A stretch of DNA of 40,777 nt from Austwickia chelonae NBRC 105200 (GCF_000298175.1 NZ_BAGZ01000025.1:1-40777), one strand, 5' to 3'; shown: positions 6,244 to 15,415, counted from the first letter of the stretch. Translations and numbers: made by a program. The notes: generated by a model not told the origin, from the letters alone.

Positions 6244-9114
6244 TCACTTCCTGTCTGAATTCTTCGAAGAGACGAGCAGACCGAGCACTCGGTCATAGCG
6301 GATCGAGGCACCGCACAACGACGCCCTCAGCGAGGCGTCCAACGGGAGGACCAACTGACCGGACAGCCACCGGTTGTCCTGCCAACCGGCCACCTCCGGC
6401 ACCTGCTCCAACTCGGAGATGGCCTGATCGATCACCCCCGGATGCACGACAGCCCGCGGCAGCCGGACCGTGCACGATGCGGCGACCCGCGCCACCAGGT
6501 CGTCGCTGCGGCCCAACACCCCGGGAAGTGCCGCACCTGAACACTCCGGAAGACCGGGGAGAAGATGGAGCAGTCCGTCGTCTCCACGGCACAGGAGCAC
6601 CACCTCCAACGAGTCCTCGCTGTCCCGAACCTGGCCCCTCCCGCAGCGGTCGAGATCATCCCCCTCGGCACGAACCGGACTCGCCGACCAGCTGGCCAGA
6701 AAACGTTCTGACCGGGCCGGTTTGACCTGGAAGACCGGGGCCTTCGCAACGGAGGCAGCATGTCGTGCCTCGTCGTCCGACCGCGCTTTCTCCCACTTGG
6801 GGGACCAGCCCGTCGGCGGCGGCACATCGTCGTCATATCCCGCCCCCACCAGGACCGGGATGTCCTCAGGCAGCGATACCTGCCGGGCCCCGTCCAGGTA
6901 CGGGGCGAGCACCGCCATCGACCTCAAGAGCCGGTACTCGCCGTAGACCGCGACACACCCACGGTCGAACGACGGCGGCCCGTCGCCCTCACCGAATCCC
7001 TCGACCCCGGCGAGCAACAACCTCGGACGCCGCAACCCCGGCGGACGGTCCCGCTCCGGCCGGCGATGCCGATGCAGGCGACCAGCCCGCTGCAGCACCA
7101 GGTCGATCGGCGCGATATCGCTGATCATCACGTCGAAGTCGACATCGAGGCTCTGCTCCAACACCTGCGTGCCGACCACGATGCACCGCTGCGGGCGACC
7201 CGCCGCTCCCCCTGGCGGACCGAGCATGCTGCGAATCTGCTTCTCCAGACGCATCCGGTCAGGACCGATGAAGCGGCTGTGCACGAGGTGGACGTCAGCC
7301 CCGAACTCCGCCGACAACGCCGCATAGGTCTCCTGCGCGCGACCGACCGTGTCGTGGATCACCGCAGCGCAACCACCGTCGACGAGTTCGTCCCGTAAGA
7401 CGTCCACGAGCTTGTCGTCCGGGAGCGACGACAGCCCCACCCGCATCGATGCGCTGCCGTCCTCGACCGCGACCGTCGCCACGCTCCGGGTCGCCACCGT
7501 CAGGCAGGGGTACGTCGCCGGTGCCGGAAACTCGATGGCGGCGCTCCGCCCCAACGCTCGGCCGTGACGTCCGCGGACATAGGCCTCGACCAGCTGTCGA
7601 CGCTGCGCCGACGGGAGCGTCGCCGACAGCAGAACCACCGGGACCTCGTACGCGCCGAGCCAATCCAGCACCAGGCACAGGAACGACCGCATATAGACAT
7701 CGGCGGCATGTACCTCGTCGACGACGACCACTTTCCCGGAGAGAGCCAGGTGCCGCAGCGCCAGATGCTTCGACTGGAGACCGCCGAAGAGCACCTGGTC
7801 GATGGTGCCGATGACGTGATTGGCCAGGACGCCTCGTTTCCGCCCTTGGAGCCAGGCATCAGCCACCGGAGTGAGCGACCCGGTGTCGCGCGCAGGCCGT
7901 CCGGAGCCGTGCTCGTCGTACACCTCGGCGAATCTGGCGTACCTGTCGCGGAGCAGCTCCCGATAGTCGTCGTTGAGCCCCGATTTGGAATGAGCCAGAA
8001 AGACACTGGTGTCCACACCGCCAGGCAGATGACGCAGCCAGGTGAGCACACGGGTGAACATCGCATCGCTGGTCGCCATGGTGGGCAAGGCCACGAAGAC
8101 ACCGCCGCAGCCGAATCGGGCAGCGAGGATCTCGGCGGCCTGGAGTGCGGCCTCGGTCTTCCCCTGACCCATGGCGGCCTCGACCACGATCAGCGGCGCT
8201 TCCTCCGCCGCCGCTGCGGCAGCGATGACCGCCCGTTGCATCGGCCTGATCGGATAGGCCGCCAGATGCGGAAACCGCTGCTGCATCAGCTTTTCCGGGT
8301 CGCCCAGGTCAGGGAGCGCGGGGCTCCACGGGGGAGGGAGAACCAGCTCGGCCAAGGCCTCAGCTCGGCGCGCATCCCCGCCTTCGAGCGTCACGTACGG
8401 GAATCGGCTCTCGTCGCTGGCGAACCAGTCGGCGATGATGACGACTGCGCTCAGGTCGACCTGGACCGGCACCGGGAGCCCGGACGACGGTAGCGCGGCG
8501 AAGACCTCGTCGAGGTCGTGTCGAGCGGCCATCCCGGTGAGGATCTCGGCGCGGACGGCGTCCCAGGCGGCATCACCCCAGGCGCGGCTCTGTCGCCGCG
8601 GGAGCCGGTTGGCCCGGACAGCCTGGAGCGTCTCGGCGGTCGGTGGCATCCCGTGATGTCCGCCGATGACGACGGCCAACGAACGTACGCTGTCCCGTCG
8701 CGAGGGATGACGCTTCAGCAGCCATTCCTCCAGAAGGACCTGGCCCATGACGCCGTGGTGGGCGTAATCGTCCCGTGGCACCTCCGGGCACAGCAGCCCG
8801 TGGGATTCGATGTGCCTGATGACATGATCAGCTCCCGCCGGACGTGCTTTCCCCACGAAAGCTGGTGCGGCTTTCCCTAGATCGTGGACTCCGGCCAGCC
8901 ACATCACCAGCGATCGGGCCAAGCGGGCGTCGCCCTGCAGCTCCGCCTGCACCCGCAGCTTCACGATGTCCGGAAGCCAGTGGTCCCACAGATGGCCGGC
9001 GACCGCCGCGGCATCCTCGAGATGAGTCACCAGCGGAAGAGAAAGTCCCTCTTCTCGGCTCAACTTCCCCCACAGCGACAGCGCACTGTCGGACCATCCC
9101 TGCACAGCGGGCAT
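6244..9114 (-). CDS. cas3: CRISPR-associated nuclease-helicase Cas3 (HD + DExD/H)
   Basis: Cas3 is the nuclease-helicase that degrades DNA once Cascade has opened an R-loop. The 956-aa protein has an N-terminal HD nuclease domain with His31, His77-Asp78 (GVHDLGKAAPAF), the pair at 119-120 (YAHHG) and the pair at 153-154 (GGHHG). The superfamily 2 helicase follows: Walker A AAMGQGKT at 313-320, DEVH at 466-469, and motif VI in VLQRAGRLHRH. All these residues are present, so the enzyme looks active. The ATG at 9114 has GAAGG about 6 bases upstream. It is the first gene of the cas operon, and cas8e starts one base after its stop. The promoter must lie in 9115-9295. Confidence 0.97.
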   Translation of the reverse strand: MPAVQGWSDSALSLWGKLSREEGLSLPLVTHLEDAAAVAGHLWDHWLPDIVKLRVQAELQGDARLARSLVMWLAGVHDLGKAAPAFVGKARPAGADHVIRHIESHGLLCPEVPRDDYAHHGVMGQVLLEEWLLKRHPSRRDSVRSLAVVIGGHHGMPPTAETLQAVRANRLPRRQSRAWGDAAWDAVRAEILTGMAARHDLDEVFAALPSSGLPVPVQVDLSAVVIIADWFASDESRFPYVTLEGGDARRAEALAELVLPPPWSPALPDLGDPEKLMQQRFPHLAAYPIRPMQRAVIAAAAAAEEAPLIVVEAAMGQGKTEAALQAAEILAARFGCGGVFVALPTMATSDAMFTRVLTWLRHLPGGVDTSVFLAHSKSGLNDDYRELLRDRYARFAEVYDEHGSGRPARDTGSLTPVADAWLQGRKRGVLANHVIGTIDQVLFGGLQSKHLALRHLALSGKVVVVDEVHAADVYMRSFLCLVLDWLGAYEVPVVLLSATLPSAQRRQLVEAYVRGRHGRALGRSAAIEFPAPATYPCLTVATRSVATVAVEDGSASMRVGLSSLPDDKLVDVLRDELVDGGCAAVIHDTVGRAQETYAALSAEFGADVHLVHSRFIGPDRMRLEKQIRSMLGPPGGAAGRPQRCIVVGTQVLEQSLDVDFDVMISDIAPIDLVLQRAGRLHRHRRPERDRPPGLRRPRLLLAGVEGFGEGDGPPSFDRGCVAVYGEYRLLRSMAVLAPYLDGARQVSLPEDIPVLVGAGYDDDVPPPTGWSPKWEKARSDDEARHAASVAKAPVFQVKPARSERFLASWSASPVRAEGDDLDRCGRGQVRDSEDSLEVVLLCRGDDGLLHLLPGLPECSGAALPGVLGRSDDLVARVAASCTVRLPRAVVHPGVIDQAISELEQVPEVAGWQDNRWLSGQLVLPLDASLRASLCGASIRYDRVLGLLVSSKNSDRK

Positions 9115-9295
9115 GGCGAACCTTCATTCTTTGCTTTTTGACCGCACACCAATCCGGTAACAAAAAGCCACAAGTACACGGCCAACACTGATCGCGTAAA
9201 AGTTTATTAAAGAAAGGCTTTTATTTCCATGCGGAAAAATCACACTTCAGCAAAAGAATGACGGACGACCGACTCACATTGTTTCGATATCTAGC
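9115..9295. promoter_or_regulatory. AT-rich intergenic region upstream of cas3
   Basis: This 180-bp stretch separates the 3' end of the siderophore-importer ATPase gene from cas3. It is clearly more A/T-rich than its surroundings and is the only sizeable non-coding DNA before the cas operon, so the cas promoter should be here. No CRISPR repeat and no iron box are seen. It contains CCGGTAACAAA at 9154-9164, the 11-mer also found just past cas2 at 25-35 in the same orientation. No confident -35/-10 pair was assigned. Confidence 0.55.
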
Positions 9296-10216
9296 TCATC
9301 CCTCGGCCGCGGACGATATCGACAAAGCTCCCCCCGACATGTCCCCCGCAACCTTCGACATCCGCCCCCGAGGCAGCACCACCGGGGTACCGGTATCCGG
9401 GTCAGGAACGATCCGAGCCGTGATCCCGAAGACCTCGGCCACCGTCTCCACCGTCAACACCTCGACAGGGCACCCCTCGGCCGCGACCCGACCGTCCTTC
9501 ACCGCCACCAGATGATCGGCATACCGGGCCGCCATCGCCAGATCGTGCAACACCATCACCACGGTGATCCCGTTCTCGTCGCTGAGCCGACGCACCAGAT
9601 CCAACACATCCACCTGGTGCGCCAGATCCAGATAGGACGTCGGCTCGTCCAGGAGAAGCACCCCGGTGTCCTGGGCGAGAACCATCGCCAACCACACCCG
9701 CTGCCGCTGCCCACCGGAAAGCTCAGCGACCTGACGTCCGGCGAGCCCCACCAGGTCGGTAGCCTCCAACGCGCGGGCGACAGCAAGATCGTCGGCGAAG
9801 GTCGGCCGAGGGAAGAGCCGCCGCCGGTGAGGATGACGTCCACGCATCACGAGCTGCGCCACGGTGATCCCGTCGGGAACCTGCGCCGTCTGCGGGAGCA
9901 GACCGACCCGACGGGCCACGTCCCGGGAGTCCTGACCGGCCAGATCGACACCGTCGAGGACGACCCGCCCCGACCTGGGGACCAACAACCGCGCCATCGC
10001 CCGCAGGAGAGTGGACTTGCCGCTCCCGTTCGCGCCGACCAGGACGGTGACCTGACCGGCAGGGACCTCCAGGTCGACCCCGTGCACGACGAGACGTTCT
10101 CCGTAGCCCAGCTCGACCTGTTCCACCGCCAGAGGCGGGACCGGACATGCCGCCGCCCCTGCCACACCGTCACCGTCCTGCGCACCGGCCCGCGCCACAC
10201 CTGCCATGTCGGTCAT
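9296..10216 (-). CDS. Fe3+-siderophore ABC importer, ATP-binding protein (FepC/FecE family)
   Basis: This is the ATPase that drives the FecCD-type importer encoded just upstream. The frame is open far upstream of 10216. The ATG at 10216 is chosen because it makes an ATGA overlap with the preceding permease stop, giving 306 aa. Walker A GANGSGKST is at about 61-69, with the signature LSGGQRQRVWLAM, Walker B GVLLLDEPTSYLDLAHQ and the H-loop VLHDLAMAARYAD. The pattern, including SYLDLAHQ and a Q-loop in GLLPQTAQVPDGITV, is that of the FepC/FhuC/BtuD iron-siderophore ATPases. The first 30 residues are Ala/Gly-rich and could be trimmed by an internal ATG. It is the last gene of the importer operon. 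The exact siderophore cannot be told from sequence. Confidence 0.93.
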   Translation of the reverse strand: MTDMAGVARAGAQDGDGVAGAAACPVPPLAVEQVELGYGERLVVHGVDLEVPAGQVTVLVGANGSGKSTLLRAMARLLVPRSGRVVLDGVDLAGQDSRDVARRVGLLPQTAQVPDGITVAQLVMRGRHPHRRRLFPRPTFADDLAVARALEATDLVGLAGRQVAELSGGQRQRVWLAMVLAQDTGVLLLDEPTSYLDLAHQVDVLDLVRRLSDENGITVVMVLHDLAMAARYADHLVAVKDGRVAAEGCPVEVLTVETVAEVFGITARIVPDPDTGTPVVLPRGRMSKVAGDMSGGALSISSAAEG

Positions 10217-11262
10217 ACGCCCTCTCGATGGATCGAAGCACGCCACAACAGCGCGCCGAGGAAAAAAGCACCGACAAGCCCGGTCACGACCCCGACGGGC
10301 AAGGCCGTCCCAGGCAGGGCATAAGCGGCGACATGGTCGGCGACGACCACCAGCAGCGCCCCCACGGCGGCGCCCGTCCCGACCGGTGCAGAACGGTTCA
10401 GCCCGCGAGCCAGAGCTCCTGCCATCTGACCGGACAGGAGCGCGACGAAAGCGATCGGGCCACACACCGCGGTTGCGGCAGCCACCATCACGACGACGAC
10501 CGCCAAACAGAGGACCCGCACCCGATCGAGTCGCACACCCAATGACCGGGCCAGGTCGTCGCCCAGCGCATAGGCCTGCATCGCCGGCCCCAGAGCTGAC
10601 GCCCACGGCAGGACGACCGCGGCCAGCACGGCGAGCACGACGACATCCGTCCACGTGGCCCGCGACGTGGACCCGGTGATCCAGACCAGCGCGTCATGAG
10701 CCCGATGGAGATCCGCCCGGAGCAGAACGGCATGCACCAAGGCGGCCAGCGTCGTAGAGATCCCGACACCGGTCAGGACGGCCCGGGTCGCAGCACCGGG
10801 GCCGGTACCGCCCACGGCGAGGAGCACCGCTGCGACCACGAGCGCCCCGACCGCGGCGGCCACGGTGACCGCCGGCCCGGACCAGCGCCCCAGGACGATG
10901 GCGACGACAGCGGCCGTGGTGGCCCCGCCGGTCAGGCCGAGAATGTCGGGGCTGGCCAACGAATTGCGGTAAAGCGACTGCCCGAGAGTGCCGGCGGCGC
11001 CCAACAACGCCCCCGCGAGGAGAGAGGTCAACGCACGGGGCAGCTTCGATTCCAGCACGATGAAACTGGCGCCAGGAATCGTCTCCCCGGTGACGATCCG
11101 CACGAAGTCGACCGGAGTGACGTGATAGTCCCCCAGCAGCACCCGGACGGTGGCCGCCGCAACGAGAAGGACCCCGATGACGGCGGCGGTGAGAGCGCGC
11201 CGTCGTCGGACGACGCGTCGCTGACAACGCAGGACGTCGAGCGCCGCCTCGTCCACCGTCAC
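10213..11262 (-). CDS. Fe3+-siderophore ABC importer, FecCD-family permease
   Basis: This is one of two FecCD-type inner-membrane permeases; the two normally form a heterodimer through which the siderophore passes. The 349-aa protein has about ten hydrophobic helices. It carries family segments SKLPRALTSLLAGALLGAAG, SLYRNSLASPDILGLTGGA and, near the C-terminus, GPIAFVALLSGQMAGALARG. The last is the usual GPIAFVGL region that touches the ATPase, here with LSGQMA in place of the common VPHLAR. The GTG at 11262 forms a GTGA overlap with the upstream permease stop, and its own stop overlaps the ATPase start. All four importer genes are coupled in this way. Confidence 0.93.
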   Translation of the reverse strand: MTVDEAALDVLRCQRRVVRRRRALTAAVIGVLLVAAATVRVLLGDYHVTPVDFVRIVTGETIPGASFIVLESKLPRALTSLLAGALLGAAGTLGQSLYRNSLASPDILGLTGGATTAAVVAIVLGRWSGPAVTVAAAVGALVVAAVLLAVGGTGPGAATRAVLTGVGISTTLAALVHAVLLRADLHRAHDALVWITGSTSRATWTDVVVLAVLAAVVLPWASALGPAMQAYALGDDLARSLGVRLDRVRVLCLAVVVVMVAAATAVCGPIAFVALLSGQMAGALARGLNRSAPVGTGAAVGALLVVVADHVAAYALPGTALPVGVVTGLVGAFFLGALLWRASIHREGV

Positions 11263-12317
11263 CGCGCACCGCCCTGGGTGCGAGCGACCGCCACAAGGAT
11301 CGGCGCGCCGAGGAGAGCGGTCATGATGCCGACCTGGATCTCCGAGGGGGGCATCACCACCCGTCCGAGGGTGTCTGCGGCGACGACCAGCACCGGACCG
11401 GCGACGAAGGACCCGAGCAGGACGGGTGTCGCCCCCGCGCCGAACAGCCGCCGCAGGGCGTGCGGGACGACAAGGCCCACGAAGGCGACCGGACCGGCGA
11501 GCGCGGTGGCTCCTGCGGTGAGGAGCACGGCGGCGGCCAGCACGGTGAGTCGGCGACGGTTCACGTGTTCTCCGAGGGCGGCGGCCAGGTCGTCGCCGAG
11601 GGCCAGTGCGTCGAGGGTTCCGATGCTGGCCAGCGCGAGGACGGCTCCGGCGAGCAGAAAGGGGGTGACGGCGAGGAGGGCGTCGGTGGTGCGGCCGGCG
11701 ACCGAACCGACCTGCCAGAAACGCAGCACGTCGAGAGCTTCGGCGTCCATCAGGAGGATGCTGCTGGTCAGGCTGGTGGCGGCGGCGAGGACGGCTGCCC
11801 CGGCGAGCACCATGGACAGGTCGCGTCGTTCCGGCGGTGCGATCGCGGCGACGGCGGCGACCACGGCAGCGGCGAGGATCACCCCGGTCAGTGCGCTGGC
11901 GGCGAGGAATGTCGGCTGTCGGACACCGAGGTGGAGTGTGAGGACGACGGCCAGGGAGGCTCCGGAGGTCAGGCCGAGGACTCCCGGGTCGGCCAGCGGG
12001 TTGCGGGTGACGCCTTGGAGGAGTGTTCCGGAGAGGGCTGCTGCGGCGCCGACGACTGCTCCGATGAGGGTGCGGTCCAGGCGGGTCTCCACGATGCTCG
12101 CAGCGTGTCCGTCGGTGCCGGTGAGCCCGGCCCAGAGTTCTCCCGGTCCGAGGCCGTGGGCGCCGACGGCCAGGGATGTGGCCAGGACGGCCGGTAGCAG
12201 CAGGCCGAGTAGCACGGCAGCGAGCGGTTTTTTCGGGTCGGAGGCTGCGGGCGTGCCCGGGGTGTTTCCCGGTGCGGTGGGTGTTGTGGGGTTCGACGGG
12301 TTGGGCGCACCGGTCAC
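11259..12317 (-). CDS. Fe3+-siderophore ABC importer, FecCD-family permease
   Basis: This is the second permease. The GTG at 12317, giving a GTGA overlap with the binding-protein stop, defines a 352-aa product. The longer upstream reading is a proline/arginine-rich shadow of the binding-protein gene. A Pro/Thr-rich cytoplasmic lead of about 30 residues comes before the first helix. Family motifs are ETRLDRTLIGAVVGAAAALSG, LLQGVTRNPLADPGVLGLTSG and GPVAFVGLVVPHALRRLFG, the last being the classic coupling segment. It is more canonical than its partner permease. It lies directly downstream of the lipoprotein and is presumably repressed by iron through the box at 13373-13391. Confidence 0.93.
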   Translation of the reverse strand: MTGAPNPSNPTTPTAPGNTPGTPAASDPKKPLAAVLLGLLLPAVLATSLAVGAHGLGPGELWAGLTGTDGHAASIVETRLDRTLIGAVVGAAAALSGTLLQGVTRNPLADPGVLGLTSGASLAVVLTLHLGVRQPTFLAASALTGVILAAAVVAAVAAIAPPERRDLSMVLAGAAVLAAATSLTSSILLMDAEALDVLRFWQVGSVAGRTTDALLAVTPFLLAGAVLALASIGTLDALALGDDLAAALGEHVNRRRLTVLAAAVLLTAGATALAGPVAFVGLVVPHALRRLFGAGATPVLLGSFVAGPVLVVAADTLGRVVMPPSEIQVGIMTALLGAPILVAVARTQGGAR

Positions 12318-13351
12318 CGGGCGGGTTTCCCGTCGACGGCCTGGGCTAGTTTGGGGAGGAAGGTGTCGAGTGCGGCCGGGATGGACAGCGGGGTCGGTGA
12401 GGACAGGGGGAGCACTTCTTGGTTGTTCGCGCTGGCGAAGTAGCGGTTTGCTGCGAGTGCGGGCAGTTTCGAGATCAGCGGGTGGGTTTGCAGGGTTTTC
12501 AGTTGTTCGTCGTCGGCGTAGAAGAGGGTGACGTCGGATTCGACGGTGTGTGCTTTCTCGGCGGAGATGGTGGTGCTGAAGGCTGGCCCGTTGGAGAGTT
12601 CGCTGACGGCGGGTGCGTCGGTCAGTCCGAAGCGGCGCAGCATGTGGGGGCGGGCGTCGGTGGTGGTGTAGATGCCGACGGTTGACAGGTCGGTGGGGGT
12701 GAACCACACCCAGGCTGCGGTTTTGCCTTTGATCTGGGGGTATTTGGCGAGGGCTTCGTCGATACGTCGGTCGGTCTGTTCGCGCAGGGTGCGGGCTGCG
12801 GTGCTGCGGCCTGTGGCTCGGCCGATGATGTCGAGTTGTTCTTCCCAGGAGGTCGCCCAGGGTGCTTTGGGGTAGGCGATGGTGGGTGCGATTTTGGTGA
12901 GTTTGTCGAATTCTTCTTGTTTGATTCCTGAGTTCACTCCGAGGATGAGGTCGGGGTTGAGTTTGGCGATGGCTTCGCTGTCGATGCCGTCGGTGTCGGC
13001 GATGCGGGTGATGTCGGGGTTGCCGAGTTCTTGGAGTTTGGCGTCGAACCAGGGGGTGGATCCTTTGTCGTTGCCGCCCCAGGTCACTTTGGTGGCGCCG
13101 ACGGGTGCTTGTCCGAGGGCGGCGACGACGTCGTGGTCGCTCCATCCGACGGTGACGATGCGCTGGGGTGCTTTCTCGATGGTGGTGGTGCCGAGTGCGT
13201 GGTCGATGTTGATCGGGAAGCTGTCGGTGGGTGCGCTGTCTGGGTTTTTCACGGGGTTGTCGTTCTTGGTCTCGCCGCGAGGGCCGGTGGCGCAGGAGGT
13301 GAGGGTGAGGGCGAGGACGAGTGTTGCCGTGAGGTGGCGGGGCGGGCGCAT
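12314..13351 (-). CDS. Fe3+-siderophore-binding lipoprotein (FepB/FecB family)
   Basis: This is the surface-anchored binding protein that captures the ferric siderophore and hands it to the two permeases. The 345-aa precursor has a lipoprotein signal: a basic start (MRPPRHL), a short hydrophobic core, and the lipobox LTSC with the acylated Cys20. The mature part has the family hallmark APQRIVTVGWSDHDVVAALG, then GNPDITRIADTDGIDSEAIAKLNPDLILG and the second lobe FDKLTKIAPTIAYPKAPW. It is the first gene of a four-gene operon. The leader of about 20 bases after the iron box contains GGAG for ribosome binding. The ligand is probably a hydroxamate or catecholate siderophore, and the catechol genes at 33-36 kb make a catecholate attractive. 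Confidence 0.94.
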   Translation of the reverse strand: MRPPRHLTATLVLALTLTSCATGPRGETKNDNPVKNPDSAPTDSFPINIDHALGTTTIEKAPQRIVTVGWSDHDVVAALGQAPVGATKVTWGGNDKGSTPWFDAKLQELGNPDITRIADTDGIDSEAIAKLNPDLILGVNSGIKQEEFDKLTKIAPTIAYPKAPWATSWEEQLDIIGRATGRSTAARTLREQTDRRIDEALAKYPQIKGKTAAWVWFTPTDLSTVGIYTTTDARPHMLRRFGLTDAPAVSELSNGPAFSTTISAEKAHTVESDVTLFYADDEQLKTLQTHPLISKLPALAANRYFASANNQEVLPLSSPTPLSIPAALDTFLPKLAQAVDGKPAR

Positions 13352-13372
13352 GGAGAGGCTCCGATCTATCTA

Positions 13373-13391
13373 TAGGTAAGCCTAACCTTAG
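13373..13391. promoter_or_regulatory. IdeR/DtxR-type iron box upstream of the siderophore importer
   Basis: The 19-mer ATAGGTAAGCCTAACCTTA matches the reverse complement of the IdeR/DtxR consensus (TTAGGTTAGGCTAACCTAA) at 16 of 19 positions and is dyad-symmetric. It lies about 20 bp upstream of the binding-protein start. On the minus strand TATAGA follows it within a few bases, so a bound repressor would cover the promoter. It predicts repression of the importer in high iron. Confidence 0.88.
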
Positions 13392-13442
13392 CTGCGCAAA
13401 TCGCCTGCCTCGGACACTTCACCAGGGCCTCCGACACCACAA

Positions 13443-13456
13443 GTCCGGGCCCGGAC
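13443..13456. terminator. Short GC palindrome between importer promoter and peptidase 3' end
   Basis: GTCCGGGCCCGGAC is a perfect 14-bp palindrome about 100 bp past the M1 peptidase stop, in the 160-bp gap before the iron box. It may help end minus-strand transcription from the peptidase side. It has no T-run, so the call is weak. Confidence 0.3.
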
Positions 13457-13553
13457 ACCGCGAACGGCATCCAGGCCCGGAACGAACAAGCGTCGAACGG
13501 AACTCACCCCGCCGGACGATCACCGACGAGACGAAGAACGACGAAAAACGGAC

Positions 13554-15155
13554 TCAACGCTGGGGGATCATCGACTCGGGGAACCCCAGCTCCGCAGACG
13601 GAGTCGGCTTACCCGGCGTCATCAACCACGCCCGGAAGAAGGTCGACAGGTCCTGACCCGACTGCTCCTGCGCGAACTCGATGAAGTCCTCCACACTCGC
13701 CACACCGTGCTGGTACTTCGCCGTCCAACCGCGGACGATCGCCCAGAAGGTCGACTCGCCGACCCGGTTCCGCAGAGCCTGGACCGCCATCGCACCCCGG
13801 ACGTACTCCGCCTTGGCGAACTCCCGACCCGGTCCCGGATCGGTCAGCACCACATTCCAGAAACTGCTGTCCGACGCCGGGTGCTCGTCGTACTGCTGCT
13901 TGAAGATCTGGTTGCCGCTCAACTCGCCCTTCGTCTCCTCCCAACGCCACTCCGCCCAGCTGGCGAAGCCCTCGTTGAGCCAGATGTCCTTCCAGTTCTT
14001 CAGACTGATCGAGTCACCGAACCACTGGTGAGCCTGCTCGTGCACGATCACGGAGATATTCCGATCCCCGCCGTCCCAGAAACTCTGCGAATAGATCGGA
14101 CGGCTCTGCGTCTCCAGGGCGAAACCGAACTCGATGTCCGAGATCACGCCACCCGTCGTCGTAAACGGATACTCACCGAACTGCGAGGCCAACCATTCGA
14201 TGACCTCCGGGTTACGGGCCAGGTCCTTACGAGCGCTGCGCGTCTCAGGGGTGTCCCTGGACGAGACGGCGTTCAACCATGGGATACCCGAAGGGGTCGT
14301 GCCCCGCGTGATGTCGTACTTTCCGATGGCCACGAACGCCAGATAGGTCGCCATCGGCCGGTCCTCACGCCACGACCAGGTGTTCGTGCCGTTGTTGTAC
14401 GCCGTGTTCAACAGGTGGCCGTTGCTGATCGCCTTCATGCCCTCAGGCACGGTCACCGTGATGTCGAAGGTCGCCTTGTCCCGCGGGTGGTCGTTGCTCG
14501 GGAACCACCAGGGGGCGATCTCCGGCTCGCCGACCGCGACCGCACCCTCGTCGTTGGAGATCCACCGTGAGGAACCGTTGATCTTCGTCTTCGACGGGAC
14601 ACCGGAGTAGGTGACGGCGACCTTCATGTCGGCACCGTCGGCCAGACTCTGCGACGGCGTGATGGTGACCTCACGCTGAGAGGTGCGCCGGAAGGTGGCC
14701 GGTTTGTCGTTGACGGTGACCTTGGTGACGTTCAGAGCGAAGTCGACGTTGAACTGTTTGAGCTGCTGAGTCGTCTTGGCGGAGATCACCGTGGTGCCGG
14801 AGAGCAGCCCGGTGTCGGTCGAGTAGTCGACGTTGATGTTGTAGTTGTCGACGTCATATCCGCCGTTGCCGTATTCGGGGTAGTACGGGTCGCCGATGCC
14901 CCGGGCGCCGATGCCCGGGGCGGCCTTGCTGTAGGCCCCGGCGAGTTTCCGGTCGCCGGCGTGACGAGGCAGGACACGGTTCGTCCCCTTGTCGGCTTTC
15001 TGCTCGTAGCTGAAGTTGGTGTCCGGCGTAGGCGTCGGGGCCGGAGCTGCGAAGGACCCGGGGGTCATCGCCGCAGTGCCGATCACGACTCCGAGTGCGG
15101 TGGCGACTGCGAGGGACTTCCGTTTCCCGGTGCGTGGCGAACCTGTCGCTTTCAT
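13554..15155 (-). CDS. Secreted M1-family zinc metallopeptidase
   Basis: This is a gluzincin aminopeptidase predicted to act outside the membrane. The ATG at 15155 is chosen over the upstream open frame because GAGGAGA lies 7 bases before it and it starts a signal peptide (MKATGSPRTGKRKSLAVATA, then a hydrophobic core ending near GSFAAPA). That gives 533 aa. The zinc site is complete: HEQAH with His372, Glu373 and His376, plus Glu395 in LNEGFASWAEW. The substrate-binding GAMEN-type motif is replaced by GFALETQ around 344-350, as in many actinobacterial M1 proteins. A conserved Tyr lies in AKAEYVRGAMAV. The C-terminal HEAT-like domain of large aminopeptidases is absent, so this is the short class. 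The natural substrate is unknown. Confidence 0.93.
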   Translation of the reverse strand: MKATGSPRTGKRKSLAVATALGVVIGTAAMTPGSFAAPAPTPTPDTNFSYEQKADKGTNRVLPRHAGDRKLAGAYSKAAPGIGARGIGDPYYPEYGNGGYDVDNYNINVDYSTDTGLLSGTTVISAKTTQQLKQFNVDFALNVTKVTVNDKPATFRRTSQREVTITPSQSLADGADMKVAVTYSGVPSKTKINGSSRWISNDEGAVAVGEPEIAPWWFPSNDHPRDKATFDITVTVPEGMKAISNGHLLNTAYNNGTNTWSWREDRPMATYLAFVAIGKYDITRGTTPSGIPWLNAVSSRDTPETRSARKDLARNPEVIEWLASQFGEYPFTTTGGVISDIEFGFALETQSRPIYSQSFWDGGDRNISVIVHEQAHQWFGDSISLKNWKDIWLNEGFASWAEWRWEETKGELSGNQIFKQQYDEHPASDSSFWNVVLTDPGPGREFAKAEYVRGAMAVQALRNRVGESTFWAIVRGWTAKYQHGVASVEDFIEFAQEQSGQDLSTFFRAWLMTPGKPTPSAELGFPESMIPQR

Positions 15156-15415
15156 GCGTTTCTCCTCACATCTTCTGCGCTTCTGTCGGATTTGCGCTGC
15201 AGCACCTTTCGTAACGCGATAACGGAGGGTCGGCACGGAGCAACTGCTGATCTTTGCGCTTTGCTGGTCGACTTCAGAGCAGGCGTTGACGTCCCACTGA
15301 ACCGCCCTTGGCCGGTTTTTCAGGCAGGACGGATGAAGCCGAGGTAGGGGCCGTCGACGACGACAGCGCCCACCTCGGCTTCCGGAAGGGGTACGGCGGG
15401 ATGGAGGGGTTCTGC
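15156..15415. other. Intergenic gap between phosphoesterase and peptidase
   Basis: About 260 bp without a convincing gene. It holds the peptidase ribosome binding site at its left end and presumably the peptidase promoter. A weak imperfect hairpin (AACCG..CGGTT) is followed by five T on the plus strand near 15298-15320. It would stop plus-strand transcripts, although both neighbouring genes read the other way. Confidence 0.4.

Noticed and set aside
10217-10654. An N-terminal extension of the siderophore ATPase
   Set aside because: It overlaps the permease gene in another frame and lacks conservation; the ATGA junction at 10216 is typical for this operon.
12318-13145. An N-terminal extension of the second FecCD permease
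   Set aside because: The extension is Arg/His/Pro-rich and antisense-like to the lipoprotein frame shift; the GTG at 12317 with a GTGA overlap gives a normal-length permease.
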